DNA of 64,000 nt from Turbatrix aceti. Lineage: Eukaryota; Nematoda; Chromadorea; Rhabditida; Panagrolaimidae. Shown piece by piece: positions 42,599-53,918 of this stretch. The stretch is from positions 8,890,718 to 8,954,717 of the forward strand of contig OZ017768.1 in assembly GCA_963969345.1 (NCBI GenBank), written 5' to 3'. The stretch's first letter is position 1; the number at the start of each line of letters is the position of its first letter. Under the pieces are notes generated by a model, which was given only the letters and a program-made list of their open reading frames with translations, ran no database searches and was not told the origin of the DNA. A program made the position numbers and the translations under genes.

Positions 42599-43609
42599 CT
42601 AGGCAGGCAACGAAGCCAAATCAAGCGTCCGGTTGCACAAAGTGCATCGGTCAACGGCATCAAAGTAATTCAAATGAGGTGTAAAAGAGCTTGCGTTACC
42701 CCAATTAAAGACGACTTCCATCGAGTTGTAGAAATAAGTGCAATTTCCATAATGATAAAGTCCGGGACAGACGTTATACTCAGAAAAGACGGTCATTGTG
42801 TTGTTGTACCACGTGTCGCCTTGGACGTGCAGATAGGCGCGGTCGTTCGTGCCGTTGATTAGCACATCGGTGGCCAGCCGCGGAGCTGGATCGTCTGCGT
42901 GAACAACCCGCTGGTTATGGGGAACAAGTTTTGCGAAGTTTTTGGCAAATTCAGCGTCTCCTACAATAAGTGCACCAAAACTTGCCGCATGAATGCGCGA
43001 AGCCGTAATTTTAGGGTAGTTGAGTCGGATGTAAGCAGACGCAATCGTCGAAAACGCTCCTCCTAATGAGTGCCCAACGACAAAAATGGTGTAATCAGGG
43101 TAGCGATTGATGGCTCCGTTGAAGACTCTTTCCAGGGTTTGGTTGACGAAAAGGAGTTTGAAGCCGTTGATGTAGTAGAAATTGACCTTGCCGATAGGAA
43201 GTAGAGGATCAGCGATGGGTTCCCACAACGCAGAGATATTTACGATGTAGGGGACTTGATGCGCGCCGTCTCCACCTTCAAATGATATGATGATGGCTTT
43301 GTAATCGTGAGCCACTATGATAGATCCGGTGCAGGGGTCAAGGTCAAGATACTCTCCAATTCCACAAGAAACAGTATCGGTGATCAGAAGTTCGGAATCG
43401 TAGAAACAGCGGTTGAGACAGGCCGCGGCATCAGTGGCGTTGTCGTAAGGAATCTCGCACAGAGGCCAGTAAAGATAACGTGCGAAGGCATCAGAGTAGT
43501 AGAGGGGCAAGTAACCTTTGAAGTTTTTCCTGTGGTCGTCTGTCGTTTCATTGGCAGCCCAGGCCGCACCCGCAAGGACAACAAGCAACAAACAAGAGCG
43601 ATGGAACAT
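42599..43609 (-). CDS. Secreted class 3 lipase 5
   Basis: Intronless, 336 residues starting MFHRSCLLLVVLAGAAWA; the signal peptide is followed directly by NETTDDHRKNFKGYLPLYYSDAF. GHSLGG, HADDPAPR and PHLNYFD carry the triad. Highly similar to lipase 2, with a short insertion near the C-terminus (EVVFNWGNASS). The open frame continues upstream through the run of N into retrotransposon code; that fusion is an artefact of the gap. Identical to the copy at 52908-53918. Confidence 0.92.
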   Translation of the reverse strand: MFHRSCLLLVVLAGAAWAANETTDDHRKNFKGYLPLYYSDAFARYLYWPLCEIPYDNATDAAACLNRCFYDSELLITDTVSCGIGEYLDLDPCTGSIIVAHDYKAIIISFEGGDGAHQVPYIVNISALWEPIADPLLPIGKVNFYYINGFKLLFVNQTLERVFNGAINRYPDYTIFVVGHSLGGAFSTIASAYIRLNYPKITASRIHAASFGALIVGDAEFAKNFAKLVPHNQRVVHADDPAPRLATDVLINGTNDRAYLHVQGDTWYNNTMTVFSEYNVCPGLYHYGNCTYFYNSMEVVFNWGNASSFTPHLNYFDAVDRCTLCNRTLDLASLPA

Positions 43610-43663
43610 TTGGAAAGTGCTGTAATTCAGTGTTCTCACCTGAACTTTTATATCAAGCTTGTT

Positions 43664-43863
43664 NNNNNNNNNNNNNNNNNNNNNNNNNNNNNNNNNNNNN
43701 NNNNNNNNNNNNNNNNNNNNNNNNNNNNNNNNNNNNNNNNNNNNNNNNNNNNNNNNNNNNNNNNNNNNNNNNNNNNNNNNNNNNNNNNNNNNNNNNNNNN
43801 NNNNNNNNNNNNNNNNNNNNNNNNNNNNNNNNNNNNNNNNNNNNNNNNNNNNNNNNNNNNNNN
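43664..43863. other. Assembly gap, 200 N
   Basis: Exactly 200 N, joining the promoter of lipase 5 to the middle of a BEL/Pao polyprotein frame. A join of unknown size between two contigs with the same content. Confidence 0.99.
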
Positions 43864-45712
43864 TGACGATTACTGGACTTCCGGTCACTTCCTTGATCGA
43901 CAACCCTTGGATGTCGATTTCGCCGTCGTCGGTGACAACCTTGAAATTTGCCTTCGACGAGTGGAACGAGACTGTTCCGCCTGCCAGTCCGGTGACGACG
44001 ACTGACTGCGGTTCCTCCGACTTGATATTGAGCTTGCGTAGGGCTGCCTTGGAGACGTACGTCATGCTTGATGCGGTATCTAGCATTGCTGTCAGCTGGA
44101 CGACCTTGCCATTCGCGCCGTTCTTGCACCTGATTGTGCCCACGAGGAAACAGTTGGGCTCGCTGCCGGTGGCGCTCTTCACGATGTGGGTCTGCTGCCG
44201 GTTGGCATTGCACATAGCTTCGTGATGCGGTCGCTGGCACTTCTTGCACAGGTAGTTGCAATAGGCCGCCACGTGGTTCTTCTTCAGACACCGGTAACAG
44301 AGTCTTTGCTGTTCCATGATCTGGCGACGGTTCGCATGGCTAACCACGACTGTGCACTGATCTGGCGGATGCCCTTGCTCGCCGCAGAATGAGCACCTGA
44401 CGGCTTGATTGTCGCCTTCTTGATTCTGGATCGGGACTGACGTGAACGGCTTCTTGTAGGCTTGGTTATGGGTAAACCCTCGACTGGTACTGGAACTTGG
44501 GGGTCTCGACACCTTCGTTTCCTTCTCTGTCTCTTCTGACTCGGCTAAACCTCTGGCCATGACCAGAACCTTTTCGATGGCCGCCTCGATTGAGTATTGA
44601 GCGCCGCCGTGGTTCACGTGCCGTTCGTACGCCAGTTTGTCGACGATGATCTTGGGCCACTTCGTCTTAACGAGCGCCATCAAGTCGTGCGAATCCTGGT
44701 AGGACTTGTCGGCGCGGATGATCATCGAGACTAAGCTGTTGATACGATACGTAGTCTCTTCGATGGACTCTGCCTTGTCCGTTGCCTGCGGAATTGCCTT
44801 GAGTTTCCGCTTCATGCCCTCGACTAGAAGCTCTGGACGTCCGAATGCCTCTTGCAGCTTCTTCCAGGCTTCCTCGAAGACTTCGCCAATGGTGTCGTAT
44901 TGGTCGAGGTAGAGAGCCGCTTTGCCTTTGACCGCTTTCTTCAACGCAGACATGCGCTCAAGATCGGTCCTTGTCTTGTCGTTCGCGTAGCCTTCCTTGA
45001 ACGCTGAGTAGAACGACAGCCACTTCTCCGGGGTCCCGTCGAAGTCCGGAACGTGCACTCTCGCTTCCCGTTTGGCGATGACGATCTGGGGTCCCTGGTC
45101 TCGATGGGATCGTTGCGAACTGCGTGAGCTCTCCGGCGATGACGGAAGAACGTTGTCGAACTGCTCCCGGGCCCTCTTGTCGATGTCGATCAGCGAATCG
45201 ACCGGAGTTGATGTCCGAACCTGCTGCCTGACTTGCTGAGGCTGGATCGAAAGGTTGCCGAGGCCTACGGGTACCTCCGCCGTAAAATAGTTCGTTGGAG
45301 GGACACCGGTGGCCATTTGCGTTTGATAGCTGATTCCCGTGGCCATGACAGTATTCTGGCCCATGGCGGGAACGAACTGGTTCTGCCCGATTGCTGGGGG
45401 AATGTTCTGCGCCATCGTTGCGTCGATAACACCCATGGCGTCGCCATAGAAAACGTCAAATCCTTGGGCTGCTCGGAGAAACGGCCCCTCGTCGACCACG
45501 TTCCCCGGATTTTTCTCAATCTTGCCTACCAATTCGTCGAGCGCCTCCTGAAGCTCCGTGATCCTATGCCTTATGCGCTGCGCGCGATAGTAGAGCTGAG
45601 ACGGCGATAGTGGATTTATGCCGTTTGCGTGCGCGCCAAGTTCCTGAAAGGTGCGCTCGACTTCCGCGATGCGGGCTAGCAACCGCGCGATGCGGTCAGC
45701 CCTGTTTACCAT
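43864..45712 (-). pseudogene. BEL/Pao gag-protease fragment
   Basis: The frame starts at the ATG at 45712 and contains the coiled N-terminus, gag core, two zinc knuckles and the start of the aspartic protease; it is cut by the gap. One of the two base changes relative to copy 1 alters a residue (Asn to Lys near residue 420); the other is synonymous. Confidence 0.88.
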
Positions 45713-46228
45713 CGTGGCTGAAAAAAAACGTAAAAAACTGACCCCGCCTGATGCGCTAGTCCAGAATTCACGTACCGTAATCGCGTCTCACAAGAACACG
45801 ATGCCTAAAAACTAAAACCGTAACCCTGCACTATGCGAAGCGCTGTTACCCCAAACTGCGTGTTGATGCCGCCGCTCTCAAGCCTGCGTCTATCGAACTC
45901 GCGCCAAATGTACCCCGTGTCTCGTCAGACCACGGTTACCCAAAAAAAACCAAAACACCCGCGCTTGCTTCACAAAGCCCACGCTTGCTGGCCTAAAAAC
46001 TCGACGCACAAAAGAAACGCCCCTTTTTTGGCCCCAATTTGCCTGTCCGATGGACCACGAGATAAAAACAACCCAATCAAAACCCAGAAAACTCACCGGG
46101 ACGGGGCCTGGTTGTCGTCTTGCTCGCCTGCTTCCTGGACCGCCGACGGTGTCGCCGCCCTGTTCTGCTCTGCCACGCGTGGGGGGTGCCCGAGAGTATG
46201 GATCACTCGGCTCGATTGCACCAAAAAG

Positions 46229-46578
46229 TGTGGGAAACACTACCTTGGCCTTCGGTAATGCTCCCAGTGACCTTGTACCCCGTGAGTCTCCGAGAGATAA
46301 GAGAGTGTTTATTCGAAGCCTCAAACTTGGGTAATTAAACCTATTGGTAAACCAATAGCGCGTTACGCGACAAATAAATAATCAACAAATAAATAAAGAA
46401 TCATGGGGGCAAAATGGGAGACAAATATGAGGACACAACCAAAAAGTAGGACGACCAAGAGGCAAGCAGCGAAGTTTCCTAGACTTTCGCTCCGAGAGTC
46501 GAAAGCGTGCGCACAGCCGTAACCGATCTTTCGCGGCTGGAGAAACAGAACGCGCGCGTTCTCGCAACTTTTGCGACA
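46229..46578 (-). repeat. BEL/Pao 5' LTR, second copy
   Basis: Same 350 bp as 35902-36251 with the palindromes, SL1 and AATAAA. Confidence 0.92.
46320..46341 (-). other. SL1 sequence in the LTR, second copy
   Basis: Identical to 35993-36014. Because the two copies may be the same locus assembled twice, this is not independent evidence. Confidence 0.93.
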
Positions 46579-46844
46579 CCAATACCGCATGAAACAGTAT
46601 CGGTGATCAGCAGCTCGGAATCGTAGAAACAGCGGTTGAGACAAGTCTTGGCGTCAGTGGCGTTGTCGTAGGGAATCTCGCATAGAGGCCAGTAGAGATA
46701 CCGGGCGAAGGCATCCGAGTAGTAAAGTGGCAGGTAACCCCTGAAGTTTTTCTCGTGATTGTCTGTCGGGAGCGGCTGCGTTTCATTGGCAGCCCATGCG
46801 ACGGTCGCAAGGACAACAAACAGCAAACAGGAACGGTGGATCAT
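46579..46844 (-). pseudogene. Lipase 1, 5' fragment, second copy
   Basis: Identical to 36252-36517: signal peptide through VSCGIG, then the retrotransposon. The 3' part of this copy is not in the assembly. Confidence 0.88.
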
Positions 46845-47481
46845 TCTGGAAATGCTGTAAATCAGGTGTCATCCTCACGACTTTTATATCAAACTCGTTT
46901 ATTCGTCGGTCAAAGATGTCACTGCTATCAATCCCGGAAACTGTCAAAAAATGCTCAAAGAGCAAAAATCGACGCAAAATCAGAACTTAGCTGATGGGTT
47001 AAAAAGTAGATCGGTCTCGATATCACAGGTAAAAAACACGCAGTTGATTGACACAAGAACTTGCTTGTGTGTGATTTTCTGATCAGCTTGGAGCTGCTCG
47101 AATTAAATACCGCTGTTTTTCTGTAAACTCAGCGTGTTTTATTGGGATCCATTGTTTGTTTGTCGATGAAAACAATGCCACGACCTTTTTTTGTTTTCCG
47201 TCGGACAAGAATTCTTCCTTACAAAATACAAACGTTTTGGTTCCGGATATAATCTTCATTTTTTTATTTCACAGAAGTTTCTAGAAAAGTGTAGAACTTC
47301 ACTTGACCGTGCATTTTGAGATTTGAAAGAAAACATTCTTCCATGAGAGTTGCTTTCTGTAAGCAGTCGACATGCAACCAAGATTACCCGTTACATTAGT
47401 CTGTCATCACATTTTTCGGTCAGAAACATTTATTCATTAACTTATACGCAAGCCCAAATACAGTACCAGGCATTGTACAAA
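46845..47481. other. Lipase 1 promoter region, second copy
   Basis: Repeats 36518-37154 including the TATA box and GATA-like block (46925-46932). No gene. Confidence 0.5.
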
Positions 47482-48492
47482 CTAGGCGGGCAACGAAGAT
47501 AAATCGAGCGTCCGGTTGCACAAAGAGCAACGATCGACGGCTCCGAAGTAGTTCAAATGAGTTTGAACGTTGCTCCCTGTAAAAACGTCCGACGAGTTGT
47601 AGAAATACGTGCAGTTTCCGTAATGATAAAGTCCAGGGCAGACGATATACTCAGCAAAGACGGCCATTGTGTTGTTGTACCACGTGTCGCCTTGCACGTG
47701 CAGGTACGCGCGGTCATTCGTGCCGTTGATTAGGACATCGGTGGCAATCCGCGGAGCCGGATCGTCTGCGTGAACCACCCGTTGGTTGTGAGGAACCAGT
47801 TTTGAGAAGTTTTCGGCAAATTCAGCGTCTCCTACAATAAGTGCCCCAAAACTAGCCGCATGAATGCGCGAAGCCGTAATTTTAGGGTAGTTGAGTCGGA
47901 TGTAAGCAGACGCAATCGTCGAAAACGCTCCGCCTAATGAGTGCCCGACGACAAAGACGTTGTAATCAGGGTAGCGTTTGATGGCTCCGTTGAAGACTCT
48001 TTCCAAGGTTTGGTTGACGAAGAGGAGTTTGAAGCCGTTGATGTAGTAAAAGTTCACCTTGCCAATGGGAAGTAGAGGATCAGCGATGGGTTCCCATAGG
48101 GAAGAAACGTCTATGATGTAGTCAACTTGATGCGCATCGTCTCCGCCTTCAAATGATATGATGATGGCTTTGTAATCGTGAGCCACGATGATAGATCCGG
48201 TGCAGGGGTCAAGGTCAAGATACTCTCCAATACCGCATGAAACAGTATTGGTGATCAGCAGCTCGGAATCGTAGAAACAGCGGTTGAGACAGGCCGCGGC
48301 ATCAGTGGTGTTATCGTAGGGGACTTCACACAGAGGCCAGTAGAGATACCGGGCGAAGGCATCAGAGTAGTAGAGTGGCAGATATCCTTTAAAGTTTTTT
48401 CCATGGTCGTCGGCTGGAAGCGACTGCGTTTCATTGGCAGCCCATGCGACAGTCGCAAGGATAACAATCAGCAAACAAGAGCGATGAATCAT
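47482..48492 (-). CDS. Secreted class 3 lipase 2, second copy
   Basis: The encoded 336-residue protein is identical to that of 37155-38165: same signal peptide, GHSLGG, HADDPAPR and THLNYFG. If the 10-kb repeat is an assembly duplicate this is the same gene. Confidence 0.9.
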   Translation of the reverse strand: MIHRSCLLIVILATVAWAANETQSLPADDHGKNFKGYLPLYYSDAFARYLYWPLCEVPYDNTTDAAACLNRCFYDSELLITNTVSCGIGEYLDLDPCTGSIIVAHDYKAIIISFEGGDDAHQVDYIIDVSSLWEPIADPLLPIGKVNFYYINGFKLLFVNQTLERVFNGAIKRYPDYNVFVVGHSLGGAFSTIASAYIRLNYPKITASRIHAASFGALIVGDAEFAENFSKLVPHNQRVVHADDPAPRIATDVLINGTNDRAYLHVQGDTWYNNTMAVFAEYIVCPGLYHYGNCTYFYNSSDVFTGSNVQTHLNYFGAVDRCSLCNRTLDLSSLPA

Positions 48493-49616
48493 GTTGAAGC
48501 TGTAGATGTTGGGATTCTATGCTTGCATGTCAGCTTATATATTGTCTGTCAACTCATCGAACAAGAAAGTCATTGCTATTAATGGTAAAACTGTCAAAAA
48601 CTGCTGACATAATGAAAAAATAAATAAAATCAGATTGATCAAAAGTCAAATTAACCTTTTGAGAATACTGCGTTCAGGCTCGCAAAAAATATGAACTTTT
48701 GGTCAAGTATTGTAGTAATCTTACAGATTGAACTTTGATCTTAAACTTTTATATGTGAATTGGAATGATTGTTTTTTTTGCAAACAATAAGATTCCTAGT
48801 GCATCCGACGCTTTCTTGAACGTCGCCTCACAACCAATTCAAGATCAAATGACTCTTTACTCAAAAATTTGCCGTGCTGCGTATTTCAGAGATGTTTTAT
48901 AAAAATTACGTTCTGTGATTTTTGGATTTTGGACCTATTTGATTTGTACGCAATTTTACATTTCGAGTTATTCTGTGAACCCGATTACTTTTTAGTAATA
49001 TTTATTCTAAAGTTGAAAAACTGATGAGGTTATCAGCCGTTTCTTAAAAAACCAATTTCATTCAACATCAATTTTTTGTAGTTTCTTATCACGTAACGAC
49101 GCATGACGACGCGCGATAACGTACATAAACCGGGAAACAAACAAAATGATAAACAAACGAATACACAAAACGGGAAAAATAAAATAACCTGATAAAAGGA
49201 TGAACGCAAATTAGATACATAATTGCATCAATTCAGTAAAACAAAGAATCGTTACAAGAAAATTCAAAACGAACTCTAGCAGACGTGTTTATTTGATGAC
49301 CTTTTAATTTAATACAAAAATTACATTTTTAATACGTGTTTGCTTCAGCTCGCCGAAGTTGATCAAATTTGTGACACATTTTTGATAAAAACATCTCCGA
49401 TGTTGAATCTCCATAATGATTAGTTTATTAGCCTGATGTGAGTAAAATTTTGCCCATTTTTATGGTATAGCAAGCCAACATTTTTGCAACAACATGTGAA
49501 TGCTTCTTTTTTGTATTTTTTTGCCTTTGATTAAAATAGTACTACAAACACAACCATGTATTTATTTTTTTAAATAATTTTACGTTACCACAACTACACA
49601 TCAAACGTCCTAAGAA
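48493..49616. other. Spacer between lipases 2 and 3, second copy
   Basis: Counterpart of 38166-39307, 18 bp shorter, with scattered substitutions and small indels; this is where the two copies can be told apart. No gene. Confidence 0.6.
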
Positions 49617-50606
49617 TTAAGCCGGCAACAATGCTAAATCAAGCGTCCGGTTGCACAAAGAACACCGTTCAATGGCACCGAAGTAGTTCAAATGGGCCTT
49701 TAAAGTTTGTGATGTCAATAACTGACTCGAATTGTATGTGTACGTGCAATATCCATAATGATACAATCCGGGGCAAACTTGGTATTTTGCAAAAACTTCC
49801 ATTTCATTGTTATACCACGTGTCACCCTGTACGTGCAGGTACGCGCGATCACTTGTGCCGTTGATCAGCATATCGGTAGCAATTCGAGGGGCAAAGTCAT
49901 CTGCATGAACAACCCGCTGGTTGTGGGGAACAAGTTGTGAAAAGTTTGCAGCAAATTCGGCGTCTCCTACAATAAGTGCACCAAAAGTTGCCGCATGTAG
50001 GCGCGAAACTGTGAATTCCTGGTAGTTGAGTCGGATGTTAGCAGACGCAATCGTCGCAAACGCTCCACCTAATGAGTGTCCGACAACAAGGACGTTGTAG
50101 GTGGGGTAACCGGCGACGGCTGCGTTAAAAGCACGCTGTAGAGTTTGGTTGACAAAAAGTAATTTGAAGCCATTTATATAGTAGAAATTCATTTTGCCAA
50201 TAGGAAGTGCAGGATCTGCAACGGGTTCCCACAGTGAAGAAACTTGCATGATGTACCCAGTTTGGTGCGTGGTATCCCCGCCTTCAAAGGATAAGATGAT
50301 AACATTGTAATCGTGAGCCACGATAACCGATCCGGTGCATGGATCCTGGTCCAGGTACTGTCCAATACCACAAGAAACGGTTGAAGTATTCACAAGCTGG
50401 GCATCGTCAAAGCATTGATTCAAACAGGCTTCAGCTTCAGTGTCATTGTCGTAGGGAATCTCGCAAAGAGGCCAGTAGAGGTACCGAGCAAAAGCATCAG
50501 AGTAGTAGACAGGTAAAGAACCTCGAAAGGTTTGAGACTGCGTTTCATAAATAAAACAGATAGCAGTCACAATAACTACAAGTAGGAATCGGGAGCGGTA
50601 GATCAT
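49617..50606 (-). CDS. Secreted class 3 lipase 3, second copy
   Basis: Protein identical to that of 39308-40297, with the same triad and signal peptide. The nucleotide variation of the upstream spacer stops before this gene. Confidence 0.9.
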   Translation of the reverse strand: MIYRSRFLLVVIVTAICFIYETQSQTFRGSLPVYYSDAFARYLYWPLCEIPYDNDTEAEACLNQCFDDAQLVNTSTVSCGIGQYLDQDPCTGSVIVAHDYNVIILSFEGGDTTHQTGYIMQVSSLWEPVADPALPIGKMNFYYINGFKLLFVNQTLQRAFNAAVAGYPTYNVLVVGHSLGGAFATIASANIRLNYQEFTVSRLHAATFGALIVGDAEFAANFSQLVPHNQRVVHADDFAPRIATDMLINGTSDRAYLHVQGDTWYNNEMEVFAKYQVCPGLYHYGYCTYTYNSSQLLTSQTLKAHLNYFGAIERCSLCNRTLDLALLPA

Positions 50607-51156
50607 GCCGAAAATTTTGGAGTTTAGATGTGGTCTTTTATTCGTATTTAAATACCAACCGTTTGTCGTACAAAAATGGTAAAGACGTTATCAATACATA
50701 AAAAATGCAAACATAAACAAAAAATTAATGTAAAGTAGATAAGTAAAACGAATCTTCAAAGAATATCGCGTTATCTTTCGCAAAAACGTGATTTTTTTAA
50801 CAAACGGTTCATGCATGCTAAGCAGTTTTATTTTTACTTACTTTAGTCTTTATACGCATGACACAATTGGAGGCGTGACTAAAACCAGTAGGTTTTGCAC
50901 GATATTGCAGTCTTCTACCGTACACTTGTAGAAAACGCCTCATTTATTAATTCAAAGCATATTTTGTACATGTTCGATTGATTTGTTAAGCAAGCCCTGT
51001 ATCTACCTTTTTGATTTCTCATGTTTGTTTTTCCAACTTGATGGCTTATTTTCGTATGCCTTTGTCATTAAAATACAATAAACAAATGTATTTATTATTT
51101 TTGTTTTACGTTATCACAAAGGTAATATTTTAATACGTTTAAAAACGTCCTAGGAA
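50607..51156. other. Spacer between lipases 3 and 4, second copy
   Basis: Repeats 40298-40847; promoter of lipase 3 copy; no gene. Confidence 0.5.
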
Positions 51157-52149
51157 TTAAGCAGGCAACGTTGCTAAATTAAGCGTCCAGTTGCACAAAG
51201 AACACCGATTTTCGGCATCAAAGTAGTTGTAATGACTTGCAACATTTTCCGGTGCAGTGATGTCACTAAAGTTGTATGCATACGTGCAATCTCCGTAATG
51301 ATAAAGTCCGGGGCAGACTTCGTAATCGGCAAAAACTTCCATCGTGTTATTGTACCACGTGTCGCCTTGTACATGCAGATATGCGCTGTCGTTAGTGCCG
51401 TAGATTAGTAAATTGGTAGCAATTCGAGGAATAGGATCGTCTGCATGAACGATCCGCTGATTGTGAGGAACAAGTTGTGAAAAGTTTTCGGCAAATTCGG
51501 TATCTCCTACAATAAGTGATCCAAACGTTGCCACATGAATTTGTGATGCCACGACTTGAGGGTAGTTAAGTCGGATGTAAGCGGATGCTATTGTTGATAA
51601 CGCTCCGCCTAAGGAATCTCCGACAACAAGGATATTGTAAGCAGGGTAAGCCTTAATGACTGTCGCGAAGGATTTCTGTAGAGTCTGGTTGACAAAGAGT
51701 CGCTTGAATGCATTCATGTAGTAATAATTGATTTTGCCGATAGGAAGTATAGGATCCGCAACGGGTTCCGTCAACGCGGATACATCTAATATGTATTCTA
51801 ATTGATGCGGGGTACTCCATCCTTTAAATGATAAAATGATAACTTTGTAATCGGCAGACACGATGATAGACCCTGTGCAGGTATCCCGGTTCAGATACTC
51901 TCCAATACCACAAAAAACTGTTGAAGTATTCACCAGAAAAGAGTAAAAAAAACATTGATTCAAACATGCTTGAGCTTCTGTGACATTGTCGTACGGAATC
52001 TCCGTTAAAGGCCAATAGAGGTACCTCGCAAAAGCATCGGAGTAGTATTTGGGTAAAGAGCCTCCAATGGTTAGTGACGACTGCGTTTCATTAACAACAC
52101 ATATGACAGTAACAAAAACTACAAGAAGTAGTTTTGAACGATTTGTCAT
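51157..52149 (-). CDS. Secreted class 3 lipase 4, second copy
   Basis: Protein identical to that of 40848-41840, including the GDSLGG elbow. Start at 52149 for the same TATA-distance reason. Confidence 0.87.
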   Translation of the reverse strand: MTNRSKLLLVVFVTVICVVNETQSSLTIGGSLPKYYSDAFARYLYWPLTEIPYDNVTEAQACLNQCFFYSFLVNTSTVFCGIGEYLNRDTCTGSIIVSADYKVIILSFKGWSTPHQLEYILDVSALTEPVADPILPIGKINYYYMNAFKRLFVNQTLQKSFATVIKAYPAYNILVVGDSLGGALSTIASAYIRLNYPQVVASQIHVATFGSLIVGDTEFAENFSQLVPHNQRIVHADDPIPRIATNLLIYGTNDSAYLHVQGDTWYNNTMEVFADYEVCPGLYHYGDCTYAYNFSDITAPENVASHYNYFDAENRCSLCNWTLNLATLPA

Positions 52150-52907
52150 GTTGGAAATGTTGGAGTTATAGGCTTTCATCTGAACTTATATACATATATT
52201 TATATAACACGTGTCCGCACATGGTACAAAAATGTCACGTTTATCAATTCAAAAAAACTGCTTACACAAACAAAAAATAATAAAAAGTCAAAAGTCAAAC
52301 CAATCTTTGAAGAACATCGTGTTATCTCTTGCAAAAACGTAACAAGCGTTGCATGTATGCTAAGCAGTGTTATTTTTATTTATTTTTGATAAGCGTAAAA
52401 CAGATTAGCGCGAAACTAAAATAAATACATACTACTTACATATACTTAAATTTTAGTGTCACATTTAAAAAAAAATATGGACTCATTATGGAATGCCGAT
52501 GGTATCGACGACGTTCTTGGAGGTGGCAAGCTCGCATGATGCGGTCCGCTCGCTTATAAACGGAAGCGCTCTCTGGCTTATACTCTGAAGCGTAATCGTG
52601 AGCTTTTCATGACAGTAATTTTGTCAGCGATAAAATAGTGAAAATTGTTGATCAACTGATCAAGAAAAAACTGTACATACATACTGTAGTATTTCTCTAT
52701 GCCTCTCGCGATAGATTACACAAACGAAAAATAATAATACAAAAGAGGATATGTATGTGTAAATAAACAGTAGAGCGAAGTTTATTATATGCAATTCACA
52801 GACATATTGCTTGTGGTCAGTGTTTTTTAAATAAACAATTATTAAAAAAAATTCTCATCACGCAAACACAAGAAAAGGTAACATTAACTTTAAAAAATGT
52901 TTACAAA
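52150..52907. other. Spacer between lipases 4 and 5, second copy
   Basis: Repeats 41841-42598, including the short GC-richer patch (52477-52539 for the 20-codon frame). No supportable gene. Confidence 0.45.
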
Positions 52908-53918
52908 CTAGGCAGGCAACGAAGCCAAATCAAGCGTCCGGTTGCACAAAGTGCATCGGTCAACGGCATCAAAGTAATTCAAATGAGGTGTAAAAGAGCT
53001 TGCGTTACCCCAATTAAAGACGACTTCCATCGAGTTGTAGAAATAAGTGCAATTTCCATAATGATAAAGTCCGGGACAGACGTTATACTCAGAAAAGACG
53101 GTCATTGTGTTGTTGTACCACGTGTCGCCTTGGACGTGCAGATAGGCGCGGTCGTTCGTGCCGTTGATTAGCACATCGGTGGCCAGCCGCGGAGCTGGAT
53201 CGTCTGCGTGAACAACCCGCTGGTTATGGGGAACAAGTTTTGCGAAGTTTTTGGCAAATTCAGCGTCTCCTACAATAAGTGCACCAAAACTTGCCGCATG
53301 AATGCGCGAAGCCGTAATTTTAGGGTAGTTGAGTCGGATGTAAGCAGACGCAATCGTCGAAAACGCTCCTCCTAATGAGTGCCCAACGACAAAAATGGTG
53401 TAATCAGGGTAGCGATTGATGGCTCCGTTGAAGACTCTTTCCAGGGTTTGGTTGACGAAAAGGAGTTTGAAGCCGTTGATGTAGTAGAAATTGACCTTGC
53501 CGATAGGAAGTAGAGGATCAGCGATGGGTTCCCACAACGCAGAGATATTTACGATGTAGGGGACTTGATGCGCGCCGTCTCCACCTTCAAATGATATGAT
53601 GATGGCTTTGTAATCGTGAGCCACTATGATAGATCCGGTGCAGGGGTCAAGGTCAAGATACTCTCCAATTCCACAAGAAACAGTATCGGTGATCAGAAGT
53701 TCGGAATCGTAGAAACAGCGGTTGAGACAGGCCGCGGCATCAGTGGCGTTGTCGTAAGGAATCTCGCACAGAGGCCAGTAAAGATAACGTGCGAAGGCAT
53801 CAGAGTAGTAGAGGGGCAAGTAACCTTTGAAGTTTTTCCTGTGGTCGTCTGTCGTTTCATTGGCAGCCCAGGCCGCACCCGCAAGGACAACAAGCAACAA
53901 ACAAGAGCGATGGAACAT
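52908..53918 (-). CDS. Secreted class 3 lipase 5, second copy (complete promoter)
   Basis: Protein identical to that of 42599-43609. Here the upstream region is continuous, so this copy shows the true promoter: TATAAAAG at about 53953-53961 and the shared block with TTATCAAT at 53998-54005. An open extension to 54032 overlaps that promoter and is not translated in the model; the start is MFHRSCLLL at 53918. Confidence 0.92.
   Translation of the reverse strand: MFHRSCLLLVVLAGAAWAANETTDDHRKNFKGYLPLYYSDAFARYLYWPLCEIPYDNATDAAACLNRCFYDSELLITDTVSCGIGEYLDLDPCTGSIIVAHDYKAIIISFEGGDGAHQVPYIVNISALWEPIADPLLPIGKVNFYYINGFKLLFVNQTLERVFNGAINRYPDYTIFVVGHSLGGAFSTIASAYIRLNYPKITASRIHAASFGALIVGDAEFAKNFAKLVPHNQRVVHADDPAPRLATDVLINGTNDRAYLHVQGDTWYNNTMTVFSEYNVCPGLYHYGNCTYFYNSMEVVFNWGNASSFTPHLNYFDAVDRCTLCNRTLDLASLPA

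Larger units (their letters stand above)
33537..43663. repeat. First copy of the 10.1-kb duplicated segment
   Basis: Matches 43864-53972 from inside the BEL/Pao gag-pol frame through lipases 1 (5' part), 2, 3, 4 and 5, ending exactly at the gap. Differences are concentrated between about 38390 and 39510, where small indels total 18 bp; elsewhere only isolated changes were seen. Confidence 0.93.
43864..46578 (-). mobile_element. BEL/Pao element, second copy, 3' part missing in the gap
   Basis: Carries the 5' LTR, leader and gag-protease part, identical to 33537-36251 except two single-base changes noticed in 1.85 kb of gag-protease code. It lies in the same position in the same lipase gene as the first copy, so both descend from one insertion event. 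Confidence 0.9.

Noticed and set aside
42599..45712. 1037-codon open frame joining a lipase to a gag-protease
   Set aside because: It reads through 200 N. The two halves belong to different contigs; the lipase starts at 43609.
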